Positions 44,357 to 54,927 of a DNA stretch of 64,000 nt are shown here, one piece after another. The translations under genes were made by a program, and so were the position numbers. This DNA comes from Xanthomonas sontii. Its GTDB lineage: Bacteria; Pseudomonadota; Gammaproteobacteria; Xanthomonadales; Xanthomonadaceae. Below the pieces are notes generated by a model. It did no database searches, was not told where the DNA came from, and was given only the letters and a program-made list of their open reading frames with translations. Every line of letters starts with the position of its first letter. Position 1 is the first letter of the stretch. Location of the stretch: assembly GCF_040529055.1 (NCBI RefSeq), contig NZ_CP132342.1, positions 2,416,001 through 2,480,000 of the forward strand. Direction: 5' to 3'.

Positions 44357-46615
44357 ATGATCGGAATCCTGCAACGCTACAACGTCGGGACGCGGCTCGC
44401 GTCCGCCTTCGGCGTCCTCATCCTGCTCTCCTGTGCGCTCGTCGTCGCCGGGCTGCTGACGCTGAAACAGGCGCGCGAGATGATGGACACCATCGTCAAC
44501 CGGCGCATGCAGATCCTCGATTACACCGGCGAAATGCGCAATGCCAGCGCACAGGTGGCGGTCAATCTGCGCAACATCGTGCTGCCGACCACGCAGGAAG
44601 AGAACGAGCGGTTCGCCAAGGCCGTCGACCAGCAGCGCCGCTACTACGGCGAGGTCCACGACAAGCTCTATGCGATCCCGGTCAGCGATGCCACCGGCGC
44701 GCAGATGCGCAAGGCTATCGACGACGCCTACGATCGGACCCGTCTCGCCAACCAGAAGGTCCTGGACCTGGGCATGGCCAACAAGGCCGATGAGGCATTG
44801 AAAGTCCTGATGGCGGAGGCCGGACCGGCGACGCAGCAATGGCAGGAGGCGATCAATACCTATGCCAACCGGCAGCGCACGCGCGGTGCCGAGGCCTACG
44901 CCGGCGCCAACGTCGCGATGGACCGCGGCCGCAGCCTGCTGGTGGCCGGTGGCGTGCTCGTGGTGCTGGTCAGCGGCCTGCTGGCCTGGCTGATCACCCG
45001 CAGCCTGACCGTGCCGCTGACCCGCGCCACGCGCGTCGCCGAGGCCATCGCCAGCGGCAAGCTCGACAACGACGTACGCACCGACGCCCGCGACGAAACC
45101 GGACGTCTGCTGGTTGCGATGCAGGGCATGCAGCAGCAGGTCAGCAACCTGATCGGCGCGCAGTTGGAAATGGCCAAGCGCCACGACGCGGGCGAAGTCA
45201 GCCATCGCATCGAAGCGCAGGCCTTCCCGGGCGACTACGGGCGCATGGCGGCCGAGACCAATGCGCTGGTGGCCTCGCACCTGGCGGTGAAGACGCGCCT
45301 GGCGCAGATCATGGGCCGCTACGCGATCGGCGACCTGTCGCAGGACATGGACCGCCTGCCTGGCGAGGAGGCGGTGCTGAGCCAGACCATGGACGAGGTC
45401 AAGGCCAACCTGTCGGCGATGAACGGGCAGATCAAGCAGCTGGCGACGTCCGCCGCCGACGGCGACTTCAGCGCGCGCGGCGACGCTGAGCGCTTCCAGT
45501 ACGACTTCCGGGTGATGGTGGACAGCCTCAACCAGCTAATGGCCACCGCCGATGGCAACCTGCAGGCGCTGTCGACCCTGCTGCAGGCGATCGCCGCGGG
45601 CGATCTGACCGCGCGCATGCACGGCGACTTCCGCGGCGTGTTCGCACAGATGCGCGACGACGCCAACGCCACCGCCGAACAACTGGCCGGCATCGTCGGC
45701 CGCATCAAGCATTCGGCAGTGTCGATCAATGCCGCGGCCAGCGAGATCGCCGCCGGCAACGACGATCTATCGCGCCGCACCGAGCAGCAGGCCGCCAGCC
45801 TGGAAGAAACCGCAGCCTCGATGGAGGAACTGACCTCCACCGTTCGCCAGAACGCCGAGCACGCGCGCCAGGCCAATCAGCTCGCCGCCGGTGCGGCCTC
45901 GGTCGCCTCGCAGGGCGGCGACGTGGTCGGCCAGGTGGTGACCACCATGAGCGGCATCGAGGATGCGTCGCGGCGCATCGCCGACATCATCTCGGTGATC
46001 GACGGCATCGCCTTCCAGACCAACATCCTGGCCCTCAACGCGGCGGTGGAAGCCGCGCGTGCCGGCGACCAGGGACGCGGTTTCGCCGTGGTCGCCAGCG
46101 AGGTGCGCACCCTGGCGCAGCGCTCGGCCAGCGCGGCCAAGGAGATCAAGAGCCTGATCGACGATTCGGTGAGCCGCGTCGCCGAAGGTTCGGTCCTGGT
46201 CGACCAGGCCGGCAAGACCATGACCGAGATCGTGACCTCGGTGCAGCGTGTCACCGACATCATGGGGGAAATCTCCGCGGCCTCGCAGGAGCAGTCGGCC
46301 GGCATCGAGCAGGTCAACCAGACCGTGACGCAGATGGATGAGAGCACCCAGCAGAACGCGGCCTTGGTGGAAGAGGCCAGTGCGGCGGCGCGCTCGATGG
46401 AGCAGCAGGCGGTGGAACTGAGCCAGGCGGTGGCGCTGTTCAAGCTCGACGCATCCGCGGCCACGCCGGTAGCGCAGGCGCCGCGGCACCAGGCCACCGC
46501 GACGCCCGCGGGCAAGCGCAGCGTCCGTCCGGCAGCGGCCAAGGCCGCACCTGCGCGGCGTGCGGCGCAGCCGGCGGCGGCGATGGCGCTGGACAAGGAT
46601 TGGCAGGAGTTCTGA
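44357..46615 (+). CDS. Methyl-accepting chemotaxis protein
   Basis: A 752-residue transmembrane chemoreceptor. TM1 is roughly 13-35, a periplasmic four-helix-bundle-type sensor spans about 36-190, TM2 is about 193-215 ([20 protein letters not shown]), then HAMP ([21 protein letters not shown]) and a second HAMP-like segment before the long signalling coiled coil. The conserved tip region is [20 protein letters not shown] and [16 protein letters not shown]. It ends in DWQEF, which fits the xWxxF pentapeptide that docks CheR methyltransferase. Ligand unknown. It is a tandem paralogue of the gene at 47413. Confidence 0.95.
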   Translation: MIGILQRYNVGTRLASAFGVLILLSCALVVAGLLTLKQAREMMDTIVNRRMQILDYTGEMRNASAQVAVNLRNIVLPTTQEENERFAKAVDQQRRYYGEVHDKLYAIPVSDATGAQMRKAIDDAYDRTRLANQKVLDLGMANKADEALKVLMAEAGPATQQWQEAINTYANRQRTRGAEAYAGANVAMDRGRSLLVAGGVLVVLVSGLLAWLITRSLTVPLTRATRVAEAIASGKLDNDVRTDARDETGRLLVAMQGMQQQVSNLIGAQLEMAKRHDAGEVSHRIEAQAFPGDYGRMAAETNALVASHLAVKTRLAQIMGRYAIGDLSQDMDRLPGEEAVLSQTMDEVKANLSAMNGQIKQLATSAADGDFSARGDAERFQYDFRVMVDSLNQLMATADGNLQALSTLLQAIAAGDLTARMHGDFRGVFAQMRDDANATAEQLAGIVGRIKHSAVSINAAASEIAAGNDDLSRRTEQQAASLEETAASMEELTSTVRQNAEHARQANQLAAGAASVASQGGDVVGQVVTTMSGIEDASRRIADIISVIDGIAFQTNILALNAAVEAARAGDQGRGFAVVASEVRTLAQRSASAAKEIKSLIDDSVSRVAEGSVLVDQAGKTMTEIVTSVQRVTDIMGEISAASQEQSAGIEQVNQTVTQMDESTQQNAALVEEASAAARSMEQQAVELSQAVALFKLDASAATPVAQAPRHQATATPAGKRSVRPAAAKAAPARRAAQPAAAMALDKDWQEF

Positions 46616-47412
46616 GCCGCACGGCGCCTGTCATCGGCGAGCGGCGCAATGCGCGTCGCTCGCCTGTCGCGTGGCGGTTGCCTTGCGGCTGCCGGTGCCG
46701 CATCCCGCAGATCCGAGGATGTTCCACTGCGGTCGCGATGCCGTGCCTGCCTTGGCGCGGCACGCTGTTTCTGACCGACGCCCACGCCGCGCGCGTGGGC
46801 GTCCTGCTCCGTCCTCACGCCTGCCTGGGGCTTACGCGCGTGTTGCCCGCGTGAGCATCCAGCACGTCGTCACGTGCGCCGCCGCCGTGCGGCAGACGCC
46901 GTGCGCGTGATGCGACGCGTCCCTTGTACGACAGCATCGCTGCCGCCGCGGCTGCGGCCGCGGGTTGCCGGCTGACGCTGCGAAGTGACGGCGATCGCGT
47001 TCCTGGCCTTCGCATCGCGTGTCGAGGTCTCCGTTGTGCGGCCAATCGGAAAACTTTTTCCTCGCTGCGACCTCGCGCCGCAAGCAAGCGTCGTGCCGGC
47101 CGTTGCAACATGACGTGCACGCGGTATTCACGCGAAAACGCCGATCCGGATGCAGTGCGAATGGCCTCTCCACATCCCTGTGATGTGCCTGAGGGTGTTC
47201 AATAAATTCCGTGCAATCGCCTCTCAAGTCCCCGCGCCGGGCGCCGTTACATCGCCCGCACATCGAGCGGGATGCGTCATCAGGCGTCTGATTCAAAACG
47301 CTTTTTCACGACTCATTCATCTCGTTCGATGCGGGCGTGCACAACGGCGGCTGGTCGGCGTGCGTGGTCCGCGGCGTTCCATCGCCCCTCTCATTCCCCC
47401 AAAGGCCATTCC
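46616..47412. other. Gap between the two chemoreceptor genes
   Basis: 797 bases, unusually long between tandem paralogues. Apart from the hairpin at 46777-46803 nothing is recognised. The stretch 47030-47300 is less GC-rich and may hold the second receptor's promoter, implying separate transcription. Confidence 0.5.
46777..46803 (+). terminator. Stem-loop after the first chemoreceptor
   Basis: GACGCCCACGC and GCGTGGGCGTC pair over 11 bases around a five-base loop, 160 bases after the stop. There is no T-run. A transcription-end role is possible. Confidence 0.45.
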
Positions 47413-49665
47413 ATGATTGCATTCCTTCAGCGCTACAACGTCGGTGCCCGGCTCGCCACCGCGTTCGGCATTCTCATCCTGTTGTCCTCGGCGCTGGTCG
47501 TCGCCGGGCTGCTGACCCTGTTCCAGGCGCGCGAGCGACTGGACGGCATCGTCAACCGCAACATCGCCGCCATCCGCGCGTCCAGCGACATGCTCAACGC
47601 CAGTTCGGTCGTGGCCATCAATGTCCGCAACATCGTGTTGCCGACTTCCCAGGAAGACAACATCCGCTTCGCCAAGGTCGTCGTCGAGCAGCGCGCACGC
47701 TACCAGGAGGCGCGCAAGCGGGCGGGCGCCATCCCCAGCGGTGCGCAGAGCCAGGCCGTGCTGGAGGACGTCGATCGCGCCCGGCAGATGACCGTGGACG
47801 TCAACAACCGGGTGATGGATCTGGGCATGCACGACAAGCCGGACGAGGCCCTGGCCCTGCTGATGCGGGAGTCCGCGCCGCTGACGCAGAAATGGCAGGA
47901 CGCCATCGCCCGCTATGCCGATCTGCAGGCCACCCGCAGCAACGAGGCCTATGCGGAAGCGACGGCGGCGATGGCGCGTGGGCGCGCCATGCTCATCGCC
48001 GGCGGACTGGCGGTGGTGCTGGTCAGCAGCCTGCTGGCGTGGCTGATCACCCGCAGCCTGACCGTGCCGCTGAATCGCGCCACCCGTGCCGCCGAGGCCA
48101 TCGCAGCCGGCCGCCTGGACAACGACGTGGCCACCGACGCGCGTGACGAACCCGGCCGCCTGCTGCTGGCGATGGGTGGGATGCAGACGCAGTTGCAGCG
48201 CTTCTCCCGCGAAACCGCGTTGATGATCGAGCTGCACGCCGACAAGGACATCAGCCACCGCATGCCGCAGGACTTCCCCGGCGTGTACGGCGAACTGAGC
48301 AAGGGCATCAACACCATGATGTTCGAGCACCTGGACGCCATCGTCGAGGCGGTCGAGATCCTCAACGAATACGCCAACGGCGATCTGCGCCGCGATGCGC
48401 GCCGGCTGCCCGGCAGCCGTGCGGTGCTGCACGAGTCGATGGACGCGGCCAAGGCCAGCCTGCTGGCGATCAATACCGAGATCAAGCGCCTGGCCGCAGC
48501 GGCCGCGGCCGGCGACTTCAGCGCCCGCGGCGATGCGGCCAGTTTCCAGCACGACTTCCGGCTGATGGTGCAGGACCTCAACGCGATGATGGAGGTCAGC
48601 GACCGCAACCTGGGCAAGCTGTCCGCCCTGCTGCAGGCGATCGCCGCCGGCGACCTCACCGCACGCATGCATGGCGACTTCCACGGTGTGTTCGCGCGGA
48701 TGCGCGACGACGCCAACGCCACCGCCGACCAGTTGACCGGCATCGTCGGCCGCATCCAGACCGCCGCGGTCAGCATCAATGCCGCCGCCAGCGAAATCGC
48801 CACCGGCAACGACGACCTGTCGCGCCGCACCGAGCAGCAGGCCGCCAGTCTGGAAGAAACCGCCGCGTCGATGGAGGAATTGACCTCCACGGTCAAGCAG
48901 AACGCCGAGCACGCGCGCCAGGCCAACCAGCTCGCCAGCGGCGCGGCGTCGGTCGCGTCCCAGGGCGGTGCGGTGGTCGGTCAGGTGGTCGAGACCATGA
49001 GCGGCATCGAGGCCTCGTCGAAGAAGATCGCCGACATCATCGGCGTGATCGACGGCATCGCTTTCCAGACCAACATCCTGGCGCTCAACGCGGCGGTGGA
49101 AGCGGCACGTGCCGGCGAGCAGGGCCGCGGGTTCGCGGTCGTTGCCAGCGAAGTGCGCACCCTGGCGCAGCGTTCGGCCAATGCCGCCAAGGAGATCAAG
49201 ACGCTGATCGACGATTCGGTGACCCGCGTCGCCGAAGGCTCGGCGCTGGTCGACCGGGCCGGCAGCACCATGCAGGAGATCGTGGCGTCGGTGCAGCGGG
49301 TGACCGACATCATGGGCGAGATCTCGGCGGCGTCGCAGGAGCAGTCGGCCGGCATCGAGCAGGTCAACCAGACCGTCACCCAGATGGACGAAAGCACGCA
49401 GCAGAACGCGGCGCTGGTGGAAGAAGCCACCGCGGCCGCGCGCTCGATGGAGCAGCAGTCGGTGGAGCTGACTCAGGCGGTGGCGCTGTTCAAGCTGGAC
49501 GGCGCGCCGGCTGCGGCGCCGACGCCGACCCCGTTGCCGCGCGGCAGACACGCGACGCAGGCGATGACGCGCAGTCCGCGCCCGCAGGCCGCGGTCGCAC
49601 CGGCACGCCGCGCGCCGTCGTTCGCGGCGGCGGTGGCGCTGGACAAGGACTGGCAGGAGTTCTGA
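47413..49665 (+). CDS. Methyl-accepting chemotaxis protein, tandem paralogue
   Basis: A 750-residue chemoreceptor with the same plan as its upstream neighbour: [19 protein letters not shown] start, TM1 about 13-35, four-helix-bundle sensor, TM2 about 193-215, HAMP, extra HAMP-like segment, signalling domain and the DWQEF end. The last 400 residues are nearly identical to the neighbour's (shared [20 protein letters not shown] and following), while the sensor region and the 270-380 linker have diverged. This points to a duplication with new ligand specificity. Confidence 0.95.
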   Translation: MIAFLQRYNVGARLATAFGILILLSSALVVAGLLTLFQARERLDGIVNRNIAAIRASSDMLNASSVVAINVRNIVLPTSQEDNIRFAKVVVEQRARYQEARKRAGAIPSGAQSQAVLEDVDRARQMTVDVNNRVMDLGMHDKPDEALALLMRESAPLTQKWQDAIARYADLQATRSNEAYAEATAAMARGRAMLIAGGLAVVLVSSLLAWLITRSLTVPLNRATRAAEAIAAGRLDNDVATDARDEPGRLLLAMGGMQTQLQRFSRETALMIELHADKDISHRMPQDFPGVYGELSKGINTMMFEHLDAIVEAVEILNEYANGDLRRDARRLPGSRAVLHESMDAAKASLLAINTEIKRLAAAAAAGDFSARGDAASFQHDFRLMVQDLNAMMEVSDRNLGKLSALLQAIAAGDLTARMHGDFHGVFARMRDDANATADQLTGIVGRIQTAAVSINAAASEIATGNDDLSRRTEQQAASLEETAASMEELTSTVKQNAEHARQANQLASGAASVASQGGAVVGQVVETMSGIEASSKKIADIIGVIDGIAFQTNILALNAAVEAARAGEQGRGFAVVASEVRTLAQRSANAAKEIKTLIDDSVTRVAEGSALVDRAGSTMQEIVASVQRVTDIMGEISAASQEQSAGIEQVNQTVTQMDESTQQNAALVEEATAAARSMEQQSVELTQAVALFKLDGAPAAAPTPTPLPRGRHATQAMTRSPRPQAAVAPARRAPSFAAAVALDKDWQEF

Positions 49666-49697
49666 GTCGCTGCGGTCCGGTCGCCGGACTGTCGTTG

Positions 49698-49729
49698 GTG
49701 CGGCCGCCTTCCTCGGAAGGCGGCCGCAC
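49698..49729 (+). terminator. Strong stem-loop after the second chemoreceptor
   Basis: A perfect 14-base stem (GTGCGGCCGCCTTC with its complement) closes a CTCG tetraloop 32 bases after the stop, followed by CGCGTTT. A short T-run makes it a plausible intrinsic terminator. Confidence 0.72.
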
Positions 49730-49842
49730 GCGTTTGCCGATCGCTCGCCGGGCGACGGGGCCGATCAGGGCACCCGCGTCCGCCGATCGACGGCGGTGGG
49801 TCACGCTGCGGCCGCCGGGCGCGGCCGCAGCGCGGTCGGCAC

Positions 49843-50325
49843 TTACTGCGGCGGCTTGGTCTGCGGGCTCTTGATCACGTACGAGGTGATGTACTCGCCG
49901 TTGGAGCCGTAGACCACCACGATGGTGGTGTTGGCGTCGCGGTAGACCACGGTGGCGTTGCACGGGCAACTCGCCGCGGCGGTGACCATGCCCAGCGGCT
50001 GGTTCTTCGCGTCGTTGACCGCGATCATCTGCTCCTCGGCGGCGCTGCCGATCGGCAGCCGTGCCTCGGTGCCCGGCGTGGCGGTGAGCACGGTGATGAC
50101 CTCGTCCTGCAACGAGTTGATCTGCACGAAGCGCAGGCCGGCCTTCTCGAACGTGTAGACCTTGAACAGCGGCGACAGGCTGACGTTCTTCTTGCCGATG
50201 GGCAGGCGTTCGCCCATGCCCTGGATGGCATCGGCGGCGTTGAGCGGTGCGCGCTCGGCGGCCTGCAGGCAGGGCGCGGCCAGCGCAGCCGCCAGCACCG
50301 TCAGGGTCAGCAACGGTTTGATCAT
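49843..50325 (-). CDS. Small exported protein, unknown function
   Basis: A 160-residue protein with signal peptide (LLTLTVLAAALAAPCLQA), then a beta-rich domain (KVYTFEKAGLRFVQINSLQDEVITVL) with a CPC pair in AAASCPCNATVVYRD. No family was recognised. AAGGAGAG stands ideally before the ATG at 50325, ruling out the longer in-frame reading. It faces the chemoreceptor gene convergently and has its own promoter candidate at 50514-50542. Confidence 0.82.
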   Translation of the reverse strand: MIKPLLTLTVLAAALAAPCLQAAERAPLNAADAIQGMGERLPIGKKNVSLSPLFKVYTFEKAGLRFVQINSLQDEVITVLTATPGTEARLPIGSAAEEQMIAVNDAKNQPLGMVTAAASCPCNATVVYRDANTTIVVVYGSNGEYITSYVIKSPQTKPPQ

Positions 50326-50513
50326 GGTGTCTCTCCTTGTCTGGATGGTACGGACCTGTACGCCATGGGACGAGCGGCAGCCGTGGTCCTTTCCGGCCTG
50401 AGCGCCCGCAACGGGCCGTCTCCCGGTCCGTCGTCGCCTGCCGTCCTCCTGGCTCCGCGTGCATGCCCTCATCGGCTGGTACGGAGATAGGAGATTCGGC
50501 TGGCGTCGAGTTC

Positions 50514-50542
50514 AGTATTTCTGACGTTAGTATCGCTGTCAA
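50514..50542 (-). promoter_or_regulatory. Sigma-70-type promoter for the small exported protein
   Basis: On the minus strand TTGACA (50542-50537), a 17-base spacer, then AATACT (50519-50514): a perfect -35 and four of six -10 matches, in the only AT-rich patch of the 50326-50842 gap. The leader would be about 180 bases. A direct repeat AGTAT spaced within it could be an operator. The rest of the gap holds nothing recognised. Confidence 0.55.
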
Positions 50543-50842
50543 TATGCAAAATCAACGAGATGGAGCAAAAGTCAGCGATGGCTGCGGGTAAGGCAAATCC
50601 GTACCTGTCGGGCATCGAGCGGTGTCGTCGTCTTGCCGGACGTGGGAGGGCCGCCAGCAAGGCGCTCGCCGTCCGCCGCGGCGGTGTGCATCGCGGCCGC
50701 GTGCGCGGATCCGCGCTGCGTTGCAGCAGCCATGCCGCCGCTGTGCGCCGATCCGCGCTCGCAGGCGGCCAAACGCGCGCGCAGCCGCACGGCATCGTCG
50801 CCAGCCTGTATCGTGTCGCGTTTTCCGCACCCGACCGAGCCG

Positions 50843-52219
50843 ATGCCGCATCCGTCCGCGCCTGTCCCGCCTGCCGCCGCACCCGCCTTGCGCCATGCGC
50901 TGAAACCGCGGCAACTGATCATGATGGGATTGGGCAGCGCGATCGGCGCCGGCCTGTTCCTGGGCTCCGGCGTCGGCGTGCACGCGGCAGGGCCCGCGGT
51001 GCTGATTTCTTATCTGGTCGCCGGCGCGCTGGTGATCATCGTGATGAACGCGTTGGGCGAGATGGCGGCTGCCAAGCCGGCCAGCGGTGCGTTCTCGGTG
51101 TACGCCGCCGACGCGATGGGTCCGACTGCCGGCGCCACCGTGGGCTGGCTGTGGTGGCTGCAGTTGGTGATCGTGATCGCCGCCGAGGCCGTGGGCGCCG
51201 CCGGCCTGCTGGCGACGGTGTGGCCGGGCTTGCCCGTACCGCTGGCCGCGATCGCGTTCATGGCCGCGTTCACCGCGATCAACCTGTTGGGCGTGCGCAA
51301 TTTCGGCGAGTTCGAATTCTGGTTCGCCATCCTCAAGGTCGCGGCGATCGTCGGCTTCATCCTGGTCGGCATCGCCTTGCTGGCCGGCTGGCTGCCCGGG
51401 GTGGCCTCGCCGGGCCTGTCCAACGTCACCGGCAACGGCGGCTTCGCGCCGAAGGGCCTGGCTGGCATCGGTGCCGCGCTGCTGGTGGTGGTGTTCGCCT
51501 TTGGCGGCACCGAGATCGTGGCAGTCGCCGCGGCCGAGACCGCCGACCCGGAGCGCAGCATCGCCCGCGCCATCCGCACCGTCGCCTGGCGCATCCTGGT
51601 GTTCTACATCGGCTCGCTGAGCGTGATCATCGCGGTGGTGCCGTGGCAGAGCCAGGCGCTGAGTTCGCCGTTCGCCGCGGTGCTGCAGGTTGCCCGGATT
51701 CCCGGCGCCGCCACCGGCATCACCCTGATCGCGGTGATTGCGCTGCTGTCGGCGCTCAACGCCAATCTGTACGGTGCCTCGCGGATGATCTTCTCGCTGG
51801 CCCAGCGCGGCGAAGCGCCGCGCGCGCTGGCCGCGTCCAGCCGCCAGCAGGTGCCGTGGCTGGCGGTGCTGGCCAGCGTGCTGTTCGGCTTCGTCGCTGC
51901 GGTGCTGGAGCTGCTGTATCCCAACCGCGTGCTGCCGGTGCTGCTGAACATCGTCGGCGCCACCTGCCTGCTGGTGTGGACGATCTCGCTGCTGTCGCAG
52001 CTGATCCTGCGTGCGCGCGCCGACCGTGCCGGCACCCGCCTGCCGTTCCGCATGCGCGGCTATCCGGTGCTCACCGTGCTGGCGCTGGCGATCCTGGCGC
52101 TGATCTTCGGCCTGCTGGTGGCCTCGCCGGACACCCGTACGCAGTTCCTGTCGATGGCGGCGCTGACCGCGGTCATTGCCGTGGTCAGCGGCGTGGCGCG
52201 GCGGCTGCGCGCGGGGTAG
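50843..52219 (+). CDS. APC-family amino acid permease
   Basis: A 458-residue transporter with 12 hydrophobic segments. The first helix has the substrate-binding GLGSAIGAGLFLGSG typical of the amino-acid transporter subfamily (GabP/CycA/AnsP group), with EMAAAKPASGAFSVYAADAMGP and FAFGGTEIVAVAAAETADPERSI following. The specific amino acid cannot be told. ATG 50843 is chosen; the upstream frame is arginine-rich and not conserved in pattern. Confidence 0.93.
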   Translation: MPHPSAPVPPAAAPALRHALKPRQLIMMGLGSAIGAGLFLGSGVGVHAAGPAVLISYLVAGALVIIVMNALGEMAAAKPASGAFSVYAADAMGPTAGATVGWLWWLQLVIVIAAEAVGAAGLLATVWPGLPVPLAAIAFMAAFTAINLLGVRNFGEFEFWFAILKVAAIVGFILVGIALLAGWLPGVASPGLSNVTGNGGFAPKGLAGIGAALLVVVFAFGGTEIVAVAAAETADPERSIARAIRTVAWRILVFYIGSLSVIIAVVPWQSQALSSPFAAVLQVARIPGAATGITLIAVIALLSALNANLYGASRMIFSLAQRGEAPRALAASSRQQVPWLAVLASVLFGFVAAVLELLYPNRVLPVLLNIVGATCLLVWTISLLSQLILRARADRAGTRLPFRMRGYPVLTVLALAILALIFGLLVASPDTRTQFLSMAALTAVIAVVSGVARRLRAG

Positions 52220-52251
52220 GGCGCGCGCTCCAGCGGTGGCGGCATGCCGTT

Positions 52252-52277
52252 GTGGGAGGGACTTCCGTCCCCACGCG
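52252..52277. repeat. GTGGGAGGGACTTCC hairpin, degenerate copy
   Basis: A shortened version of the perfect hairpin at 58538-58604 and of the repeat hit by the IS5 element. GTGGG at one end pairs with CCCAC at the other around a GGACTTCCGTCC-type centre. Confidence 0.6.
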
Positions 52278-52366
52278 TGAGAGTGTCGGCCGGTGTCGGG
52301 CTTCGCTCGTGGCGACTGACGTCGCTCCCGCAGGCGCGGGCTCCGCGCGCGTCATGTCCGCTGCCG

Positions 52367-52449
52367 TAACAGCGGCGCTTGTTGCTTTTCATGGATCAAC
52401 CGCGGCAGTTGCCGTGGTAAGCCTGTCGCGGCTGAAGCCGCTCCTGTGA
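52367..52449. repeat. REP-like hairpin repeat, long form, degenerate
   Basis: Shares AGCGGCGCTTGT, GGATCA, CCGCGG and TCGCGGCTGAAGCCGCTCCT with the long-form copy at 40233-40317. A half copy (GTAGCAGCGGCTTC-type) follows at 52478-52500. Together these repeats occupy most of the 392-base gap 52220-52611. Confidence 0.7.
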
Positions 52450-52611
52450 CGGCACCGACAGCTCGCAGACTCCCTCGTAGCAGCGGCTTCGGCCGCGACG
52501 CGGTGCGGTAGAAGCCGCCGCGGCCGACCCGCGGTCGCTGCAGGCCGGGCCTGGGTGCCCATCCCGCGGGCTTGGCCGCCATGGGCAATCCGCGAAGTGG
52601 GCGCGCGCGAC

Positions 52612-53880
52612 TCAGCCCAGCAGCAGGCGCGCACCCAGCGCGCACAGCAGCGCCGGCGGCATCACCAGCGCGCCGACCTTGAGGAAGCGCCAGAAGCCCA
52701 CGTCCTCGCCTTCGCGGCGGATCGCGGTGAGCCACAGGATGGTCGCCAGCGAGCCGGTGATCGACAGGTTCGGGCCCAGGTCCACGCCGATCAGCAGCGC
52801 GTCCACCACCAGTTGCGGCGGCTGCGCCTGGGCGACGGTGGTGCTGGCGATCAGGCCGGCGGGCAGGTTGTTCATCAGGTTGGAGCCGAACGCCAGCAGG
52901 GTGCCGGCGATGCCGGCGGTGGCCTGCGGCGAGTGCGCAGCGGCGTCGGCCAGGGAGCGCGCGAGCAGGCCGATCACGCCGGTGCGCGACAGCGCCTCCA
53001 CCAGCACGAACAGGCCGGCGACCAGCGGCAGCACCGACCACGACACCGCCTTGGCCATCGGCAGCGGCGACTGGCGGCCACCCAGGCACACCACGCCCAG
53101 CGTCGCCAGGCCGGCCAGACAGGTCGGCAGGCCCAGGTCCAGGCCGAGCGCGGAGACGCCGACCAGCAGCGCGGCGGTGGCGAGGATGCCGACCAGGGCG
53201 AAGGTGCCGCCGCGGGTCAGCGGTACCGTGTCCACGCGCGCGGCGCAATGGCCGGTCAGGTCCTTGCGCTCGGCCCAGCGCAGCATCACGAAGGTCACCC
53301 CGATCGCCAGCAGCGACGGCAGTGCGAACGCGGCCATCCACGCGCCAAGGGTCGGCATCTTGCCGCCGTACAGCACCAGATTGGCGGGGTTGGAGATCGG
53401 CAGCACGAAGCTGGCGGCGTTGGCGATCAGCGCGCAGGCGAACAGCAGCGGCAGCGGCTTGGCGCCGGCCTTGCGCGCGGCCGCGTACACCGCCGGGGTC
53501 AGCACCACCGCGGTGGCGTCGTTGGACAGGAACGCGGTGACCACGATGCCGACGCCGAACACCAGCGCGAACAGGCGCTGGGTCGAGCCCTTGGCCAGGT
53601 TCACCGCATGCATCGCCACCCAGTCGAACAGGCCTTCGGCGCGCGCGGTTTCCGACAGCAGCATCATGCCGATCAGGAACAGGTACACGTCCAGGCCCTT
53701 CAGCACCGCCTGCCAGGCCTCGCCGCCGGGCATCAGCCCCAGCACCATCAGCAGCAGCGCGCCGCCCACCGCCCAGCACGCCTCGGGCAGCTTGAACGGC
53801 CGCGCGATCACGCCGGCCGTGGCCAGCGCGCAGATGCCCCAGGTGGCGAAATTGGCCGTGTGCGCGCCGGGCATGCTCAT
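52612..53880 (-). CDS. ArsB/SLC13-type ion permease
   Basis: A 422-residue integral membrane protein of the ion-transporter superfamily, with about 11 helices. Family marks are VVTAFLSNDATAVVLTPAVY (ion-binding SNDAT loop), ANAASFVLPISNPANLVLYG and the repeated FGSNLMNNLPAGLIA in the second half. Members export arsenite (ArsB) or import di/tricarboxylates or sodium; length and the pair of SN motifs favour the ArsB-like group. No ars regulator or reductase is adjacent, so arsenic resistance is only one possibility. MSMPGAHTANFATW is the chosen start. Confidence 0.88.
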   Translation of the reverse strand: MSMPGAHTANFATWGICALATAGVIARPFKLPEACWAVGGALLLMVLGLMPGGEAWQAVLKGLDVYLFLIGMMLLSETARAEGLFDWVAMHAVNLAKGSTQRLFALVFGVGIVVTAFLSNDATAVVLTPAVYAAARKAGAKPLPLLFACALIANAASFVLPISNPANLVLYGGKMPTLGAWMAAFALPSLLAIGVTFVMLRWAERKDLTGHCAARVDTVPLTRGGTFALVGILATAALLVGVSALGLDLGLPTCLAGLATLGVVCLGGRQSPLPMAKAVSWSVLPLVAGLFVLVEALSRTGVIGLLARSLADAAAHSPQATAGIAGTLLAFGSNLMNNLPAGLIASTTVAQAQPPQLVVDALLIGVDLGPNLSITGSLATILWLTAIRREGEDVGFWRFLKVGALVMPPALLCALGARLLLG

Positions 53881-54136
53881 GCCGCCGCCGTGGCACGGGC
53901 GCCGAGGCGCGTGCGCGAGCAGGCCGCCGGGGCAGGGCAGGGGAGGGCAACGAGAGCGGGCACGGGCATGGGGCGTCGGGCAGCGGAGTGCGAGGGGCGT
54001 GCAGGATAGCAGCGGGGCAGGTGCAGGCCGGGCTGGCATGGGCGCTCCGGCGCCCGCGGTTTAGCTTGCGTAGACACGCGCGGCGTGGCGGGCCGTATAT
54101 CGATGCACGCCCGGGCCGCGCGGCACCGCGGTGCCG

Positions 54137-54586
54137 CTACCCCAGATGGCGTGCGAGCCATCCTTGCACGAACGCCACCGGCCCGGTCCGCGGTGGTGGC
54201 GTCAGCCCGGCGCTGCGCACGAAGCCGGCGGCGGCCTGCGCCAGCGTCTGGTTGGCACGACGCACCGCCTGCTGCGCGGCCGCCTGCTGCTGGCGCAACT
54301 GCACCAGGTGCAGCGACGGCCGTCCCGGCGGTGCGAACTTCTGATCGCGGCGCAGCGCATCGGCGGACAGGCGGGTGGCCTGGCTTGCCTGGTGCAGCGC
54401 GTCCAGCGCATCCAGCACCTGCAACAGCCAGCGTCCGCTGTCGCTGAATTGCAACGCAGCGGCGTCGTCGTGTGCCGGCACCAGCAGTGGCGGAATCGCC
54501 GCGCCGGCGACCACCGCTGCGCTCGGTTGCAGGGCGCGCAGGCGGGCGTGGAACGCGGTCTGCGATGAAGAGGGGGCGGTCGCCAT
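54137..54586 (-). CDS. Hypothetical protein
   Basis: A 149-residue reading frame from ATG 54586, rich in Ala, Gln, Arg and Leu, with a central helix-forming stretch HLVQLRQQQAAAQQAVRRANQTLAQAAAGF that may form a coiled coil. No signal peptide, membrane segment or known motif is seen. The upstream part of the frame looks non-coding, so the shorter start is used. It could be spurious, but its hydrophobic/helical periodicity and lack of a better alternative gene here favour a real one. Confidence 0.55.
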   Translation of the reverse strand: MATAPSSSQTAFHARLRALQPSAAVVAGAAIPPLLVPAHDDAAALQFSDSGRWLLQVLDALDALHQASQATRLSADALRRDQKFAPPGRPSLHLVQLRQQQAAAQQAVRRANQTLAQAAAGFVRSAGLTPPPRTGPVAFVQGWLARHLG

Positions 54587-54927
54587 GCCGGGCCTATGCA
54601 CGAAAGCGCGGACTGTACGCGGTTTGGCGCGTCGCCGCACAGCGGATGGCGTCGCGCAGCTGGAACTGTCGTCGTCGACCGGACGCGTCACGCGGGGCCG
54701 CTGCCGCTGCGCACTGCCTGCAGCGCAGCGGCCATGTTCGCCGCGTTGGGCCCGATCGCACCGTCGGTGTTGCTGGCCATCGACGTACGCTGTGCGTGTC
54801 GGCGACGCACCTGCCAGGCCCGCGCCGATCGGCGTGGCAGTGGACCCATGCACACAGGCCTGCGGCGGTGCCGCTGCCGGAGGCGTGCATCACCTCGGCG
54901 CGGCATGCGTGGAAGCGTGGGCAGGGC
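54587..54927. other. Gap between hypothetical and TPR genes
   Basis: 341 bases in which I see no supported gene, repeat or promoter. Open frames on both strands look like GC-driven shadows. Confidence 0.45.
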
